Positions 53,487 through 62,421 of a DNA stretch of 64,000 bases are shown in pieces. The stretch is from contig JAIUNJ010000004.1 of NCBI GenBank assembly GCA_020161855.1, positions 62,001 through 126,000 of the forward strand. The letters run 5' to 3'. Numbering within the stretch: position 1 is the stretch's first letter; each line of letters begins with the position of its first letter. The translations under genes were made by a program, and so were the position numbers. This DNA comes from Pseudomonadota bacterium. Its GTDB lineage: Bacteria > Pseudomonadota > Alphaproteobacteria > Rhizobiales > Aestuariivirgaceae. Below the pieces are notes generated by a model, which worked only from the letters and a program-made list of their open reading frames with translations, had not been told where the DNA came from and searched no databases.

Positions 53487-54667
53487 GTGAAGCCTCCTAC
53501 AAGCTCGAGAAGGCCAATCGCAGCCTGATGGAACGGCTCTTCGAGCCTCCGGCAGTGGGCAAGATGTCGCCAGCGGCGAACATCGTCGCCTATGCCATCC
53601 TCTTCTTCTGGTCGCTCTTTGTGCTGTTTCCGATCTACTGGGTGGTGATCACGGCCTTCAAGCTGCCGCAGGACGTGAACTTCGCGCCGCATTATCTGCC
53701 CTTCATCGACTTCCAGCCGTCGCTTCATGCCTGGCGTTCGATCTTCACCGAGGATCCATTCTGCGACGCCTATGCAGTGGGGCGGCAGTTCGTGCTGCTG
53801 GCCTACAACTCGGTAGCCTTCGTGCTTTCGCCCATCGTCTCGATCAAGCCGATGGAACCCCAGATCTGCAAGGTCTTCCTTGCCTATACCAATTCCTTCG
53901 TCATCAGCATCGTGGCGACGGCGCTCTGCATGGTGATCGGCAGCATGGCCGCCTATGCGCTGGCGCGCATCCAGTACAAGCCGAAGTTCGGCAATATCAT
54001 GGTCTTTGTGGCCCTGACCCTGCTGGCCATCGTTGCCACCAGCTATGCCGGTGTGCACTGGTTCTTTGCTGCCGCCGTGGCGCTGGCGCTGTTCTTCCTG
54101 CTGGTGCGGGCCATCGGCAAGCATTTCAAGGCGCGTCTTGGCAACGGCGACATTCTCTTCTGGATCATCTCGCAGCGCATCCTGCCGCCGGTGGTGGTGG
54201 TGCTGCCCGTCTACATGATGTTCCAGGCTGTCGGCCTCATCGACACGCATCTGGCGCTCATCCTCGTCTATGCCGTGGCCAACCTGCCCATCGTCGTCTG
54301 GCTCATGCACGACTTCTTCGCCAACCTGCCGATCGAGCTTGAGGAGTCAGCACAGCTCGATGGCGCCACGCGCTTTGCCATCTTCTGGGATATCGTGCTG
54401 CCGCTGACGCGGCCCGGCCTTGCCGCCACGACGCTTCTCGCCATCATCCTCAACTGGAATGAGTATCTCTTCGCCGTCTTCCTCTCCACCGCCCGCGCCC
54501 AGACCATTCCGATCATGGTGGCGGCCAAGAACGCCGGCGAGAAGGGCATTCTCTGGTGGGAGATGTGCGCCATCATCGTCATCATGATCATCCCGGTGAT
54601 CATCATGGCGATTATCCTGCAACGCTTCATCGCCAAGGGTGTTCTCCTTGGTGCAGTCAAAGGTTAG
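53483..54667 (+). CDS. Carbohydrate ABC transporter permease, enlarged (MalG-like)
   Basis: This 394-residue permease has the EAA loop ELEESAQLDGATRFAIFWDIVLP. Extra length, including two added membrane spans around residues 170-205 and a long loop around 75-120, distinguishes it from the usual 280-residue size. Both permeases of this operon are enlarged, so their pore may have a matching extra layer. It is 3-12 bp from the ATPase gene. Confidence 0.87.
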   Translation: MSEASYKLEKANRSLMERLFEPPAVGKMSPAANIVAYAILFFWSLFVLFPIYWVVITAFKLPQDVNFAPHYLPFIDFQPSLHAWRSIFTEDPFCDAYAVGRQFVLLAYNSVAFVLSPIVSIKPMEPQICKVFLAYTNSFVISIVATALCMVIGSMAAYALARIQYKPKFGNIMVFVALTLLAIVATSYAGVHWFFAAAVALALFFLLVRAIGKHFKARLGNGDILFWIISQRILPPVVVVLPVYMMFQAVGLIDTHLALILVYAVANLPIVVWLMHDFFANLPIELEESAQLDGATRFAIFWDIVLPLTRPGLAATTLLAIILNWNEYLFAVFLSTARAQTIPIMVAAKNAGEKGILWWEMCAIIVIMIIPVIIMAIILQRFIAKGVLLGAVKG

Positions 54668-54670
54668 CGA

Positions 54671-55750
54671 GTGACGTCCATGGCTAGTGGAAATCCCGGG
54701 GTTCCCGTCTCTTTCGACAAGGTGCAGAAGTCCTTCGGCGATGTGCAGGTGCTGCAGGAATTCGATCTCGACATCAAGCCGGGGGAGTTCCTCGTGCTGC
54801 TCGGCGCTTCCGGATCAGGCAAGACCACGGCGCTGCGCATTCTGTCAGGCCTTGAGACGGCGACGGCGGGCCGCGTGAAGATCGGCAGCCGTGACGTCAC
54901 CGACGTGCTGCCGAAGTATCGTGACATCTCCATGGTGTTCCAGTCCTATGCGCTCTATCCGCACAAGACCGTGGCCGAGAACATCGGCTTTCCGCTGAAG
55001 GTGCGGAAGGTCAACAAGGCGGAGATGGACGTGGCCATCCGCGAGGCAGCAAGCCAGGTTCAGCTCGATACGCTGCTCAACCGCTATCCGCGCCAGCTTT
55101 CGGGCGGCCAGCGCCAGCGTGTTGCGCTGGCCCGTGCCATCATTCGCAGGCCCTCCGTCTTCCTCATGGACGAGCCGCTCTCCAACCTCGATGCCAAGCT
55201 GCGCGGCCACATGCGCGCCGAGCTGAAGCACATGCAGGAGTCGCTCGGCATCACCACGATCTATGTCACCCACGACCAGATCGAGGCCATGACGCTGGCC
55301 CATCGCGTGGCCATCCTTGAAAAAGGCGTTCTGCAGCAGCTCGCAACGCCGGCCGAGATCTACAACAATCCGGCCAATCTCTTTGTTGCCCAGTTCATCG
55401 GCTCGCCGCCCATGAACATCGTTCAGGGCGCGCTGGCGGGCGATACGTTCATGGCCTCGGGTGCCAAGATCAAGTCACCGGTGAAGGGCAAGATTGCAAA
55501 CGCCGTGCTGGGTGTGAGGCCGGAAGATTGCTCGGTGACGACGGTTGCCAAGGGCAGCATCGCCGGCGAGATCTTCACCAACGAGCTGATCGGCGACCAC
55601 ACGCTCGTGACCGTGCGGACCGACAAGGACATGCTGACGGTGAAGGCCCCCAAGGACTATCGCGGCAAGACCGGGGACAAGATCGGCGTGGCCTTCGAGA
55701 AATCCGGCCTCTACGTATTCGACGGTGAAAGCGGCGCCCGCGTGCGCTGA
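54671..55750 (+). CDS. ABC transporter ATP-binding protein (UgpC/MalK-like)
   Basis: This 359-residue ATPase has Walker A GASGSGKTT, signature [15 protein letters not shown], Walker B VFLMDEPLSNLDAKLRG, and a C-terminal OB-like regulatory domain (VLGVRPEDCSV). It is the only sugar-type ATPase in this region, so it may serve both transporters. The start is a GTG at 54671 or the ATG at 54680; spacing does not decide. It ends 5 bp before the convergent dipeptidase. Confidence 0.92.
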   Translation: MTSMASGNPGVPVSFDKVQKSFGDVQVLQEFDLDIKPGEFLVLLGASGSGKTTALRILSGLETATAGRVKIGSRDVTDVLPKYRDISMVFQSYALYPHKTVAENIGFPLKVRKVNKAEMDVAIREAASQVQLDTLLNRYPRQLSGGQRQRVALARAIIRRPSVFLMDEPLSNLDAKLRGHMRAELKHMQESLGITTIYVTHDQIEAMTLAHRVAILEKGVLQQLATPAEIYNNPANLFVAQFIGSPPMNIVQGALAGDTFMASGAKIKSPVKGKIANAVLGVRPEDCSVTTVAKGSIAGEIFTNELIGDHTLVTVRTDKDMLTVKAPKDYRGKTGDKIGVAFEKSGLYVFDGESGARVR

Positions 55751-55755
55751 GCCGC

Positions 55756-56802
55756 TCAGGCGCCCCAGGTTTTCTCGAGCACGCGCAGCCAGTTTTTGCT
55801 GCACAGCTTTTCGATCAGGGTCTCGCCGTAGCCCGCCTTGCGCATGGCTTCCACCAGGTTGGGGAGTCCTGCCACGTCCTTGATAAAGCCCGGAATGCGC
55901 GCGCCGTCATAGTCCGAGCCGAGGCCCACGCAGTCCTCGCCGGCGATGCTGATCATGTGATCGAGATGCCGGATCATCACCTCGGGTTCCGTGGCGCTGG
56001 TCCATTGCCCGTCATCGCGTAGGAAACCCGATGCGAAGTTGAGGCCCACCATGCCACCTGAGCGGCCGATAGCCTGCAACTGAACGTCAGTGAGGTTCCG
56101 CGAAGACGTGCAGAGCGAATGGGCATTCGAATGGGTGGCGACAAGCGGCGCGTTGCTGAGCTTGGCCACGTCCCAGAAGCCCTTCTGGTTCAGGTGCGAC
56201 AGGTCGATCAGAATGCGCAGGCGGTTGCAGGCGGCAACGAGATTCTTGCCCGCGTCCGTAAGGCCATTGCCGGTGTCGGGTGTCGAGGGAAAGCGGAAGG
56301 GCACGCCTTCGCCGAAAATGTTCTTGCGCGACCAGACAGGCCCCAGCGAGCGCAGGCCATCGGCATGGAGTTCCTCGAGGCCCTGAAGGTCTTCGCCGAT
56401 CGCCTCGGCGCCTTCGATGTGGAAAATCATGCCGAGGCGCCCAGTGGCAATGCAGTCCCGGAGTTCGGCAGCGCTCAGGCAGATCCTGGCGCGGCCAGCA
56501 CTTTGTGCTTCGATGGCCTTGAGGATCGCCGCCATCTCCAGCGTCGGCTGCAAGGCGCTCTTGCGTGACAGTTCCGGATCATAGGGCGGGTTCAGGTCTT
56601 CGTCGTCCGGCGTCTTGGTCGCAATGCTGGGTGCGAAGATGGCGAAGAAGCCTGCTGCGAAGCCACCCTGCCTGGTGCGCGGAAAATCAATGTGGCCCTC
56701 GCCGTCACCGTCGAGGAATTCCTTTGCGGGATTGGCTGACTTCTTCATCCACAGACGCAAAAGAACGTCGTTGTGGCCATCGAAAATGGGAGTGAGAGAC
56801 AA
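55756..56802 (-). CDS. Membrane dipeptidase (peptidase M19)
   Basis: This 348-residue zinc dipeptidase matches the renal dipeptidase family: HxD in FDGHNDVLLRLW, then MIFHIEGAEAI, LIDLSHLNQKGFWDV and LVATHSNAHSLC. It should cleave dipeptides including D-amino-acid ones. The best start is a TTG at 56802, as no ATG is available before the conserved HxD; it has no clear ribosome-binding site. It has no signal peptide, so it is probably cytoplasmic. Confidence 0.87.
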   Translation of the reverse strand: MSLTPIFDGHNDVLLRLWMKKSANPAKEFLDGDGEGHIDFPRTRQGGFAAGFFAIFAPSIATKTPDDEDLNPPYDPELSRKSALQPTLEMAAILKAIEAQSAGRARICLSAAELRDCIATGRLGMIFHIEGAEAIGEDLQGLEELHADGLRSLGPVWSRKNIFGEGVPFRFPSTPDTGNGLTDAGKNLVAACNRLRILIDLSHLNQKGFWDVAKLSNAPLVATHSNAHSLCTSSRNLTDVQLQAIGRSGGMVGLNFASGFLRDDGQWTSATEPEVMIRHLDHMISIAGEDCVGLGSDYDGARIPGFIKDVAGLPNLVEAMRKAGYGETLIEKLCSKNWLRVLEKTWGA

Positions 56803-56820
56803 GGCTGTTCCAGAATGGTG

Positions 56821-56839
56821 TTCCCTCCCGGGGAGGGAA
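56821..56839. other. Stem-loop ahead of the dipeptidase gene
   Basis: TTCCCTCC-CGG-GGAGGGAA forms an 8-bp stem with a three-base loop between the sodB end and the dipeptidase start. It could be part of a terminator or an operator; no T-run follows. Confidence 0.4.
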
Positions 56840-56894
56840 TCGTAAGGCGCGGGCTTCGTACAGGACCGGTCACACCCGCTGGACCGGAGAAGCC

Positions 56895-56920
56895 CGCTCC
56901 CCCGCCGCAGCAGGGGAGCG
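56895..56920 (-). terminator. Stem-loop downstream of sodB
   Basis: CGCTCCCC and GGGGAGCG arms are separated by a 10-base loop, 18 bp after the sodB stop. A T-run is lacking on the minus strand, so it is a weak or Rho-assisted terminator. Confidence 0.5.
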
Positions 56921-56937
56921 GTGTTTTCGTCTCTGCC

Positions 56938-57537
56938 TCAGGCCTTGGCGTAGAGCTCGGCCACGTGGTCCCAGTTGATGAGATTGTCGACGAAGGCTTC
57001 GAGATACTTGGGGCGCAGGTTGCGGTAGTCGATGTAGTAGCTGTGCTCCCACACATCTACGCCGAGGATCGGCGTTGCGCCATGCATCAGCGGGTTCTCG
57101 CCGTTCGGCGTCTTGGAAATGGCAAGCTTGCCATCCTTCACCGAGAGCCAGGCCCAGCCGGAACCGAACTGGGTGACGCCGGCCTGCACGAAATCGGTGC
57201 GGAACTTGTCGTAGCCGCCGAGATCGCTCTCGATGGCCTTTTCGAGCTTGCCGGGGATCTTCTTGCCGCCGCCGTTTGGCTTCATCCAGTTCCAGAAGTG
57301 GATGTGATTGTAGTGCTGGCCGACGTTGTTCACGAGGCCGGCGTTCTTCTCCGCATAGGCAATCTTGCAGATTTCCTCGATCGACTTGGAAGCCAGCGGG
57401 CTGTCCTTGAGCAGGTTGTTGCCGTTGGTCACATAGGCCTGGTGATGCTTGTCGTGGTGGAACTCCAGCGTTTCCTTGGACATGTAGGGGCCGAGCGCGT
57501 CATAGGCGTAGGGCAGGGCGGGCAGTTCGAGGGCCAT
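56938..57537 (-). CDS. sodB: Superoxide dismutase, iron type
   Basis: This 199-residue enzyme has the metal ligands in LEFHHDKHHQAYV, GQHYNHIHFWNW and DVWEHSYYIDYRN. The glutamine in NNVGQHYNH, close to the first active-site position, points to an iron enzyme rather than manganese. It turns superoxide into oxygen and peroxide in the cytoplasm. The frame stays open upstream, but the ATG at 57537 gives the standard start ALELPALPYAYDAL. Confidence 0.95.
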   Translation of the reverse strand: MALELPALPYAYDALGPYMSKETLEFHHDKHHQAYVTNGNNLLKDSPLASKSIEEICKIAYAEKNAGLVNNVGQHYNHIHFWNWMKPNGGGKKIPGKLEKAIESDLGGYDKFRTDFVQAGVTQFGSGWAWLSVKDGKLAISKTPNGENPLMHGATPILGVDVWEHSYYIDYRNLRPKYLEAFVDNLINWDHVAELYAKA

Positions 57538-57605
57538 CGTCAGTCTCCTTAGGCTTGAAGGCCCTATGTAGGCGTGAAGGATGGCGCTCGCAACGCTCAA
57601 AAAAC

Positions 57606-58424
57606 TCAGGCGCGCAGGAGCGGAATGCCCATCTGCGCCTGGACAAAGGCCACAATTGTGAGGGCTAAAACGGCCCCGGCCATGCCGTAGATGAGGCCAC
57701 GGCGGCCGGTGAGGGCTGCCAGCGGCACGAGTTGCATGGCGTGAAGGCCGATGAAATGCGCCACCCGCAGATCGCCCCCGGTGGTGGACCAGAAGAACAG
57801 CGGAAGGCCCGTTGCATCGGTCTGGTCTCCGCCGATCCAGTGGCTGGTGCCGGAGCCGAGGGCAAGGCCGGTGACGGTGCCGAGCACGGCCCCAAGCATG
57901 AGGCCGAGGCCCGCGGCTTCGCACCAGACATCACTGCCGCGCCGCCACCAAAGGACAAAGCCGATCAGGCCCGTTGCGATCGTCAGGCTCAGGGAGCCAA
58001 GTCCCATCAGCGAATAGAGCACCTGATTGAAGGCGGAGTCGGTGTTGAAATGCGAGGCTTCGGCCCGCGCTGCCCGCAGCGTGATATAGGCCATCTCCAG
58101 CCAGGCCGCCGTGATGAACACAGCCGTGGACCAGCGAATGAGCGGCGCGTTGCGCTCCTGCCTCGGGATGAGCGACAGCGCCCAGGCAAGGGTCGCCATA
58201 TGGACAGAGAGCGAGAGGAAGAACTTTGCCGGCTTGTGCCAGACATTGATGCCGTTGAAGAGCCGGTCGTCCACCAGCGGCAAGGCCAGACAGATGAGGA
58301 ATCCCGCCGCCATGGCAAGGGCGTGGCGGGTGAGCAGCGGCGAGCCCTCAGCCATGTCGCGCAGCATTCGCGCCAGGCGGGCTTGGCGCAATGAGGGCAG
58401 GGCGGGCGCAAGGATATCGGTCAT
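57606..58424 (-). CDS. Multispan membrane protein of unknown function
   Basis: This 272-residue protein has about seven membrane spans, with the first at residues 35-52 (HALAMAAGFLICLALPL) and the last near 250-265. I recognise no family with confidence. A few charged residues lie inside spans. It lies 9 bp downstream of the ABA4-like gene and so is probably its partner, under the same divergent control region. Confidence 0.75.
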   Translation of the reverse strand: MTDILAPALPSLRQARLARMLRDMAEGSPLLTRHALAMAAGFLICLALPLVDDRLFNGINVWHKPAKFFLSLSVHMATLAWALSLIPRQERNAPLIRWSTAVFITAAWLEMAYITLRAARAEASHFNTDSAFNQVLYSLMGLGSLSLTIATGLIGFVLWWRRGSDVWCEAAGLGLMLGAVLGTVTGLALGSGTSHWIGGDQTDATGLPLFFWSTTGGDLRVAHFIGLHAMQLVPLAALTGRRGLIYGMAGAVLALTIVAFVQAQMGIPLLRA

Positions 58425-58433
58425 GTGCGTATC

Positions 58434-58871
58434 TCAGTTTGATGAAGCGGTTGAGCGGCTCAGCGCGAGCCGCGTGGCATGCCAGGCGAGGAAACCTGCA
58501 GGCCCGAAAAGGAAGGTGAGCGGCAGCAGCGGCATGAGGATGAGCCGGGGCAGGCCCTGCGCCAGCACTTGGCGCGCGATCCAGGCGCCGATGAAGAGAT
58601 CAAATGCGAGGTAGTGCACCCAGCCTGCAAGTGCCGCCCAGTCCGAGGAGAAGAGCAGTTTCACGTTGGCCAGGCTGTCAAAGCCGCCCGGCGCATCGGC
58701 AAAGAAGAAGATGATCAGTGCGCTGTAGAGGACCGAGAGGGCGATGGGCCAGGCGAGACCGGCCAGGACGTGATGCAGCAGCGGCCGGCGCAGGATGATT
58801 CCGAGGGCGAGAACGAGCCAGCCTGAGAGGGCGGTGAGATTGGCGATGGAAAAGACGGTTTCAGCCGACAC
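58434..58871 (-). CDS. ABA4-like (DUF4281) membrane protein
   Basis: This 145-residue protein has four membrane spans and matches the DUF4281/ABA4-like family, with the recognisable NLTALSGWLVLALGIILRRP and HYLAFDLFIGAWIARQ. The plant relative ABA4 takes part in neoxanthin formation; bacterial members have no assigned function. The start is a GTG at 58871, 17 bp from the edge of the divergent palindrome. It leads a two-gene operon with a multispan protein. Confidence 0.75.
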   Translation of the reverse strand: MSAETVFSIANLTALSGWLVLALGIILRRPLLHHVLAGLAWPIALSVLYSALIIFFFADAPGGFDSLANVKLLFSSDWAALAGWVHYLAFDLFIGAWIARQVLAQGLPRLILMPLLPLTFLFGPAGFLAWHATRLALSRSTASSN

Positions 58872-58888
58872 GGCGGGCGCTCTTTATA

Positions 58889-58930
58889 TTGACAGTGAAA
58901 ACATCTATTCTCTGATATTTTCGCTGTCAA
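58889..58930. promoter_or_regulatory. Overlapping divergent promoters within a palindrome
   Basis: A long inverted repeat has arms TTGACAGTGAAAA (58889-58901) and TTTTCGCTGTCAA (58918-58930), matching at 12 of 13 positions. Each arm begins with a consensus TTGACA -35 box: the plus-strand one pairs with TGATAT 18 bp on, the minus-strand one with TAGATG 17 bp on. The two promoters thus overlap head to head and cross. A regulator dimer on the palindrome would shut both. Confidence 0.65.
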
Positions 58931-58978
58931 GATATATTTCCATTGTAAAGATTATGCGACTCAGATTAGGCAACGATC

Positions 58979-59575
58979 ATGCTGCAAGCCGAGAAGCGGC
59001 CCTATCATCACGGCGACCTGCGCGAGGCCCTGATCCTGGCGGGTGAGCAGGCTCTGTCCGATTTGCCGCTTGATGAGGTTTCCCTGCGTGAGATTGCCCG
59101 GCGTGCGGGTGTCTCCCATGCCGCGCCCAAGCATCATTTCGGCTCCCTTGGCGTGTTGTTCGCGGAGATCGCTGCCCGGGGCTTTGAACATTTCGTTGCG
59201 GCCCTCGATGCCGCTGCCGATCACAATCCGGACCAGTCGGCCCCGGCCCGCATGACGGCTATGGCGCGCGCCTATGTGCGTTTTGCCGTCGAGAACCCCG
59301 CCGTCTATGGCCTGATGTTCGGGAAGCGCGACACGCTTGACCCGACCCCGCATCTGACCACCGCCATGTTCGCGGCCTGGGAGCAGCTGGAGCGGCAGGT
59401 GACGGCAGTGATCGGCCCGCAGAACGCGAGATACGGGGCCATGCTGGTCTGGTCCGCAGTGCACGGCATGGCCATGCTGCGCCTCGACCGCAAGATGCCG
59501 CCGCATGTCGAGCCCGATGCCGCCATCTCCCAGATGATCCGCATGGTGATTGCGGGGCTTGAAGCCGAAGCCTGA
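58979..59575 (+). CDS. TetR/AcrR family transcriptional regulator
   Basis: This 198-residue protein has a TetR HTH in residues 15-60 (PLDEVSLREIARRAGV then SHAAPKHHFGSLGVLF) and a C-terminal domain of the WHG type. It is divergent from the ABA4-like gene across the long palindrome, so it probably represses both its own operon and the ABA4-like operon. It leads an operon with the cupin and the TauE gene. Confidence 0.9.
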   Translation: MLQAEKRPYHHGDLREALILAGEQALSDLPLDEVSLREIARRAGVSHAAPKHHFGSLGVLFAEIAARGFEHFVAALDAAADHNPDQSAPARMTAMARAYVRFAVENPAVYGLMFGKRDTLDPTPHLTTAMFAAWEQLERQVTAVIGPQNARYGAMLVWSAVHGMAMLRLDRKMPPHVEPDAAISQMIRMVIAGLEAEA

Positions 59576-59626
59576 CATTCGGCCCTCGCCTTGCCCTTTG
59601 CGCGCCAGGCCCGCTATGCTCGGGCC

Positions 59627-60361
59627 ATGAGCACATCTTCCATCATCCGCATCGACCACAAGGCCACACTGGAACGCTGGCCCGATTATGCCGAAAGCGA
59701 CATCGCCTCGGGCACTCGGGTCAATCACGGCAAGATCTTCTATGAAGACAAGGCCGTTGGCCTTTCCACCGGTGTCTGGGAACAGGATGTCAACGAGAGC
59801 CACTGGATGGTCTATCCGGTGCACGAGTTCATGCTTGTGCTCGAAGGCGCGGTGACGATCCGGGAGGAAGACCGGGAGACCACCATCAGCGCGGGCGAGA
59901 GTTTTGTCATCCCCAAGGGCCTGAAGCTCAAGTGGATCCAGAAAGTCCGTATGCGGAAGGTTTTTGTGATCCTTGATGACCCGGGCGATGGCCCGAAGGG
60001 CCTTCACACCATCAAGCTCGATCATCAGGCGAAGCTTGAGCCGTCCACCCCGCCGGCGCCTCCTGTCCTGCTGTCATCTCCGCCGCCCTCGCAGCATACG
60101 AAGGACTACTACGAAGCCGTTGCGGGCCGCTTCACCGTCGGCGTCTGGGATACGACACCTTACACCCGCAAGCTCATCGAGTTTCCGCGCTGGGAACTCA
60201 TGCATTTGCTGGAAGGCCGCGTGACCCTGACCGATGGCGCAGGTGGTAGCGAGGATTTCGTGGCAGGCGAAACCTTCTTCGTACCGCACAAGGCGCCCAA
60301 TGCCTGGCAGTCCCATGGCTATCTGCGCAAGCTCTTCGCTATCCTGATGCCCGCTGCCTGA
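59627..60361 (+). CDS. Bicupin protein (DUF861/cupin_3-like)
   Basis: This 244-residue protein has two cupin domains of the DUF861 type: the first around residues 55-120 (VHEFMLVLEGAVTIRE, then AGESFVIPKGLKLKW), the second around 170-240 (WELMHLLEGRVTLTD, then AGETFFVPHKAPNAWQ). The histidines of classical metal cupins are mostly replaced by W and E. I choose the ATG at 59627. It lies 51 bp after tetR and 2 bp before the TauE gene. The ligand is unknown. Confidence 0.85.
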   Translation: MSTSSIIRIDHKATLERWPDYAESDIASGTRVNHGKIFYEDKAVGLSTGVWEQDVNESHWMVYPVHEFMLVLEGAVTIREEDRETTISAGESFVIPKGLKLKWIQKVRMRKVFVILDDPGDGPKGLHTIKLDHQAKLEPSTPPAPPVLLSSPPPSQHTKDYYEAVAGRFTVGVWDTTPYTRKLIEFPRWELMHLLEGRVTLTDGAGGSEDFVAGETFFVPHKAPNAWQSHGYLRKLFAILMPAA

Positions 60362-60363
60362 TC

Positions 60364-61131
60364 ATGGATCTTGACCTGTGGGTCTATGGCGTCCTCGCGC
60401 TGGTGGGGTTGCTCGCTGGCCTGATCGACTCCATTGCCGGTGGCGGCGCGCTGCTGTCGTTGCCGACACTCTTGATCATCGGCCTTGATCCCATTTCAGC
60501 GCTGTCGACCAACAAGCTGCAGGGCAGTTTCGGCACGGCCTCGGCAACCTTTGCCTTCTGGAAGCGCGGCCTCCTGAGGCCGCAGGAGCATCTTGCGACC
60601 ATCGCCTGCGTGCTTGTGGGTTCGGCGCTGGGCGTGTTGCTCGTGTCCTATGCGCCCCGCAACACGCTTTCGATCATCATGCCCGTGCTGCTGGTCGGTG
60701 TTGCCATCTATTTCGCACTGGCACCGCGGCTGTCCGATGAGGCCCGTGCCGCCCGGCTGCCGCTCGCCGCCTTCACCTTCGGCATTGCGCCGGTGATCGG
60801 GTTCTATGACGGCTTCTTCGGCCCCGGCACCGGTTCGTTCTTCATGCTGGCGCAGGTCTCGCTCTTCGGCCTCGGCCTTCTCGAGGCAACGGCGCGCACC
60901 AAGCTCTTCAATTTCACCTCGAACATCATAGCCCTCATCATCTTCATCATTGGCGGGCATGTGATCTGGGCGGTTGGCCTTGTGATGGGCGTGGCGCAGT
61001 TCATCGGCGCGCAGATCGGCTCCCATCTTGCCATCAGGAATGGCGCGGCCATCATCAGGCCGCTGCTCGTGCTGGTCTGTCTGGTGATGGCCGCCAAGCT
61101 GTTCTGGGAAAATCTCGGCGCCTATCTCTGA
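60364..61131 (+). CDS. Sulfite exporter TauE/SafE family membrane protein
   Basis: This 255-residue membrane protein has about eight spans and the TauE/SafE fingerprint GLIDSIAGGGALLSLPTLL near the start and GFYDGFFGPGTGSFFMLAQV in the middle. Members move sulfite, sulfoacetate or other organic anions. It is the third gene of the TetR-led operon, 2 bp from the bicupin gene. The two may handle the same small acid. Confidence 0.9.
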   Translation: MDLDLWVYGVLALVGLLAGLIDSIAGGGALLSLPTLLIIGLDPISALSTNKLQGSFGTASATFAFWKRGLLRPQEHLATIACVLVGSALGVLLVSYAPRNTLSIIMPVLLVGVAIYFALAPRLSDEARAARLPLAAFTFGIAPVIGFYDGFFGPGTGSFFMLAQVSLFGLGLLEATARTKLFNFTSNIIALIIFIIGGHVIWAVGLVMGVAQFIGAQIGSHLAIRNGAAIIRPLLVLVCLVMAAKLFWENLGAYL

Positions 61132-61146
61132 ACGGCGGCCTTACGC

Positions 61147-62328
61147 CTACATGAAAGCCTGGATGCCTGTTTGCGCCCGGCCGAGGATCAGCGCATGCAC
61201 ATCATGCGTGCCCTCATAGGTGTTCACCGTCTCGAGGTTCACCATGTGGCGGATCACATGATACTCATCCGAGATGCCATTGCCGCCGTGCATGTCGCGG
61301 GCGGCCCGGGCCACGTCCAGTGCCTTGCCGCAGTTGTTGCGCTTCATGAGAGAAATGGCGGGCGGTGCGATCGTGCCGCGCTCAAGGCCGCGCCCCAGCG
61401 AGAGGCAGCTGTGCAGGCCCAGCGCGATTTCGGTCTGCATGTCGGCGAGCTTCTTCTGCACAAGCTGGTTGGCGGCCAGCGGCCGGCCGAACTGTTTGCG
61501 GTCGAGCGTATATTGCCGGGCCCTGTGCCAGCAGTCTTCCGCTGCACCCATGACACCCCAGGCGATGCCGAAGCGCGCTTTATTGAGGCAGGAGAAGGGA
61601 CCGCCAAGCCCCTTGGCCTTGGGCAGCATGGCATCCTCACCCACTTCCACATTGTCGAGAACGATCTCGCCGGTGATCGACGCGCGCAGGCTGACCTTGC
61701 CCTTGATCTCGGGTGTCGAGAATCCCTTTGCGCCGCGTTCCACGATGAAGCCGCGGATATCGCCCGCCTCGTCCTTCGCCCAGACGACTGCAATGTCGGA
61801 GATCGGCGAATTGGTGATCCACATCTTGGCGCCGTTCAGCACATAGCCACCGCTCATCTTCTTCGCCCGGGTCTTCATGCCGCCGGGATCGGAGCCAGCT
61901 TCGGGCTCCGTCAGGCCGAAGCAGCCGACGATCTCGCCCGTGGCAAGGCGCGGCAGATACTTCTTCTTCTGCGCTTCCGAGCCGAATTCCTCGATCGGGT
62001 GCATCACCAGCGAGTTCTGCACGCTCATGGCCGAACGGTATCCGGAATCCACGCGCTCCACTTCGCGCGCCACAAGACCATAGGCCACATAGCCGAGGCC
62101 CGAGCCGCCATAGGCATCCGAGGTCATCACGCCCAGGAAACCCATCTCGCCCAGCTCATTCATGATCTCGCGGTCGAAGCGCTCTTCACGGAAAGCGCTC
62201 TTCACCCGTGGCATGAGCTTGTCGGCGGCAAAGGCGCGCGCCGAGTCGCGGATCATGCGCTCGTCTTCGCTGAGCAGGCTTTCGAGGTCGAGAGGGTCTT
62301 CCCAGTTGAAGTCGGCGAGCTTGGCCAT
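61147..62328 (-). CDS. gcdH: Glutaryl-CoA dehydrogenase
   Basis: This 393-residue acyl-CoA dehydrogenase has the catalytic glutamate in [20 protein letters not shown] and the start [19 protein letters not shown] typical of GcdH rather than other members. The enzyme oxidises and decarboxylates glutaryl-CoA to crotonyl-CoA in lysine and tryptophan breakdown, with FAD. I use the ATG at 62328; the frame opens a little earlier. It is 15 bp from the convergent TauE gene. Confidence 0.93.
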   Translation of the reverse strand: MAKLADFNWEDPLDLESLLSEDERMIRDSARAFAADKLMPRVKSAFREERFDREIMNELGEMGFLGVMTSDAYGGSGLGYVAYGLVAREVERVDSGYRSAMSVQNSLVMHPIEEFGSEAQKKKYLPRLATGEIVGCFGLTEPEAGSDPGGMKTRAKKMSGGYVLNGAKMWITNSPISDIAVVWAKDEAGDIRGFIVERGAKGFSTPEIKGKVSLRASITGEIVLDNVEVGEDAMLPKAKGLGGPFSCLNKARFGIAWGVMGAAEDCWHRARQYTLDRKQFGRPLAANQLVQKKLADMQTEIALGLHSCLSLGRGLERGTIAPPAISLMKRNNCGKALDVARAARDMHGGNGISDEYHVIRHMVNLETVNTYEGTHDVHALILGRAQTGIQAFM

Positions 62329-62421
62329 GATGAACCTTGTCTGTTGTCTTGCCGCCTTTTCGCAGGCGCGCACCGGCAGAGTCAAATCGCCAAAGGGCGC
62401 ACTTCAGAAGGCCAGATGCTG

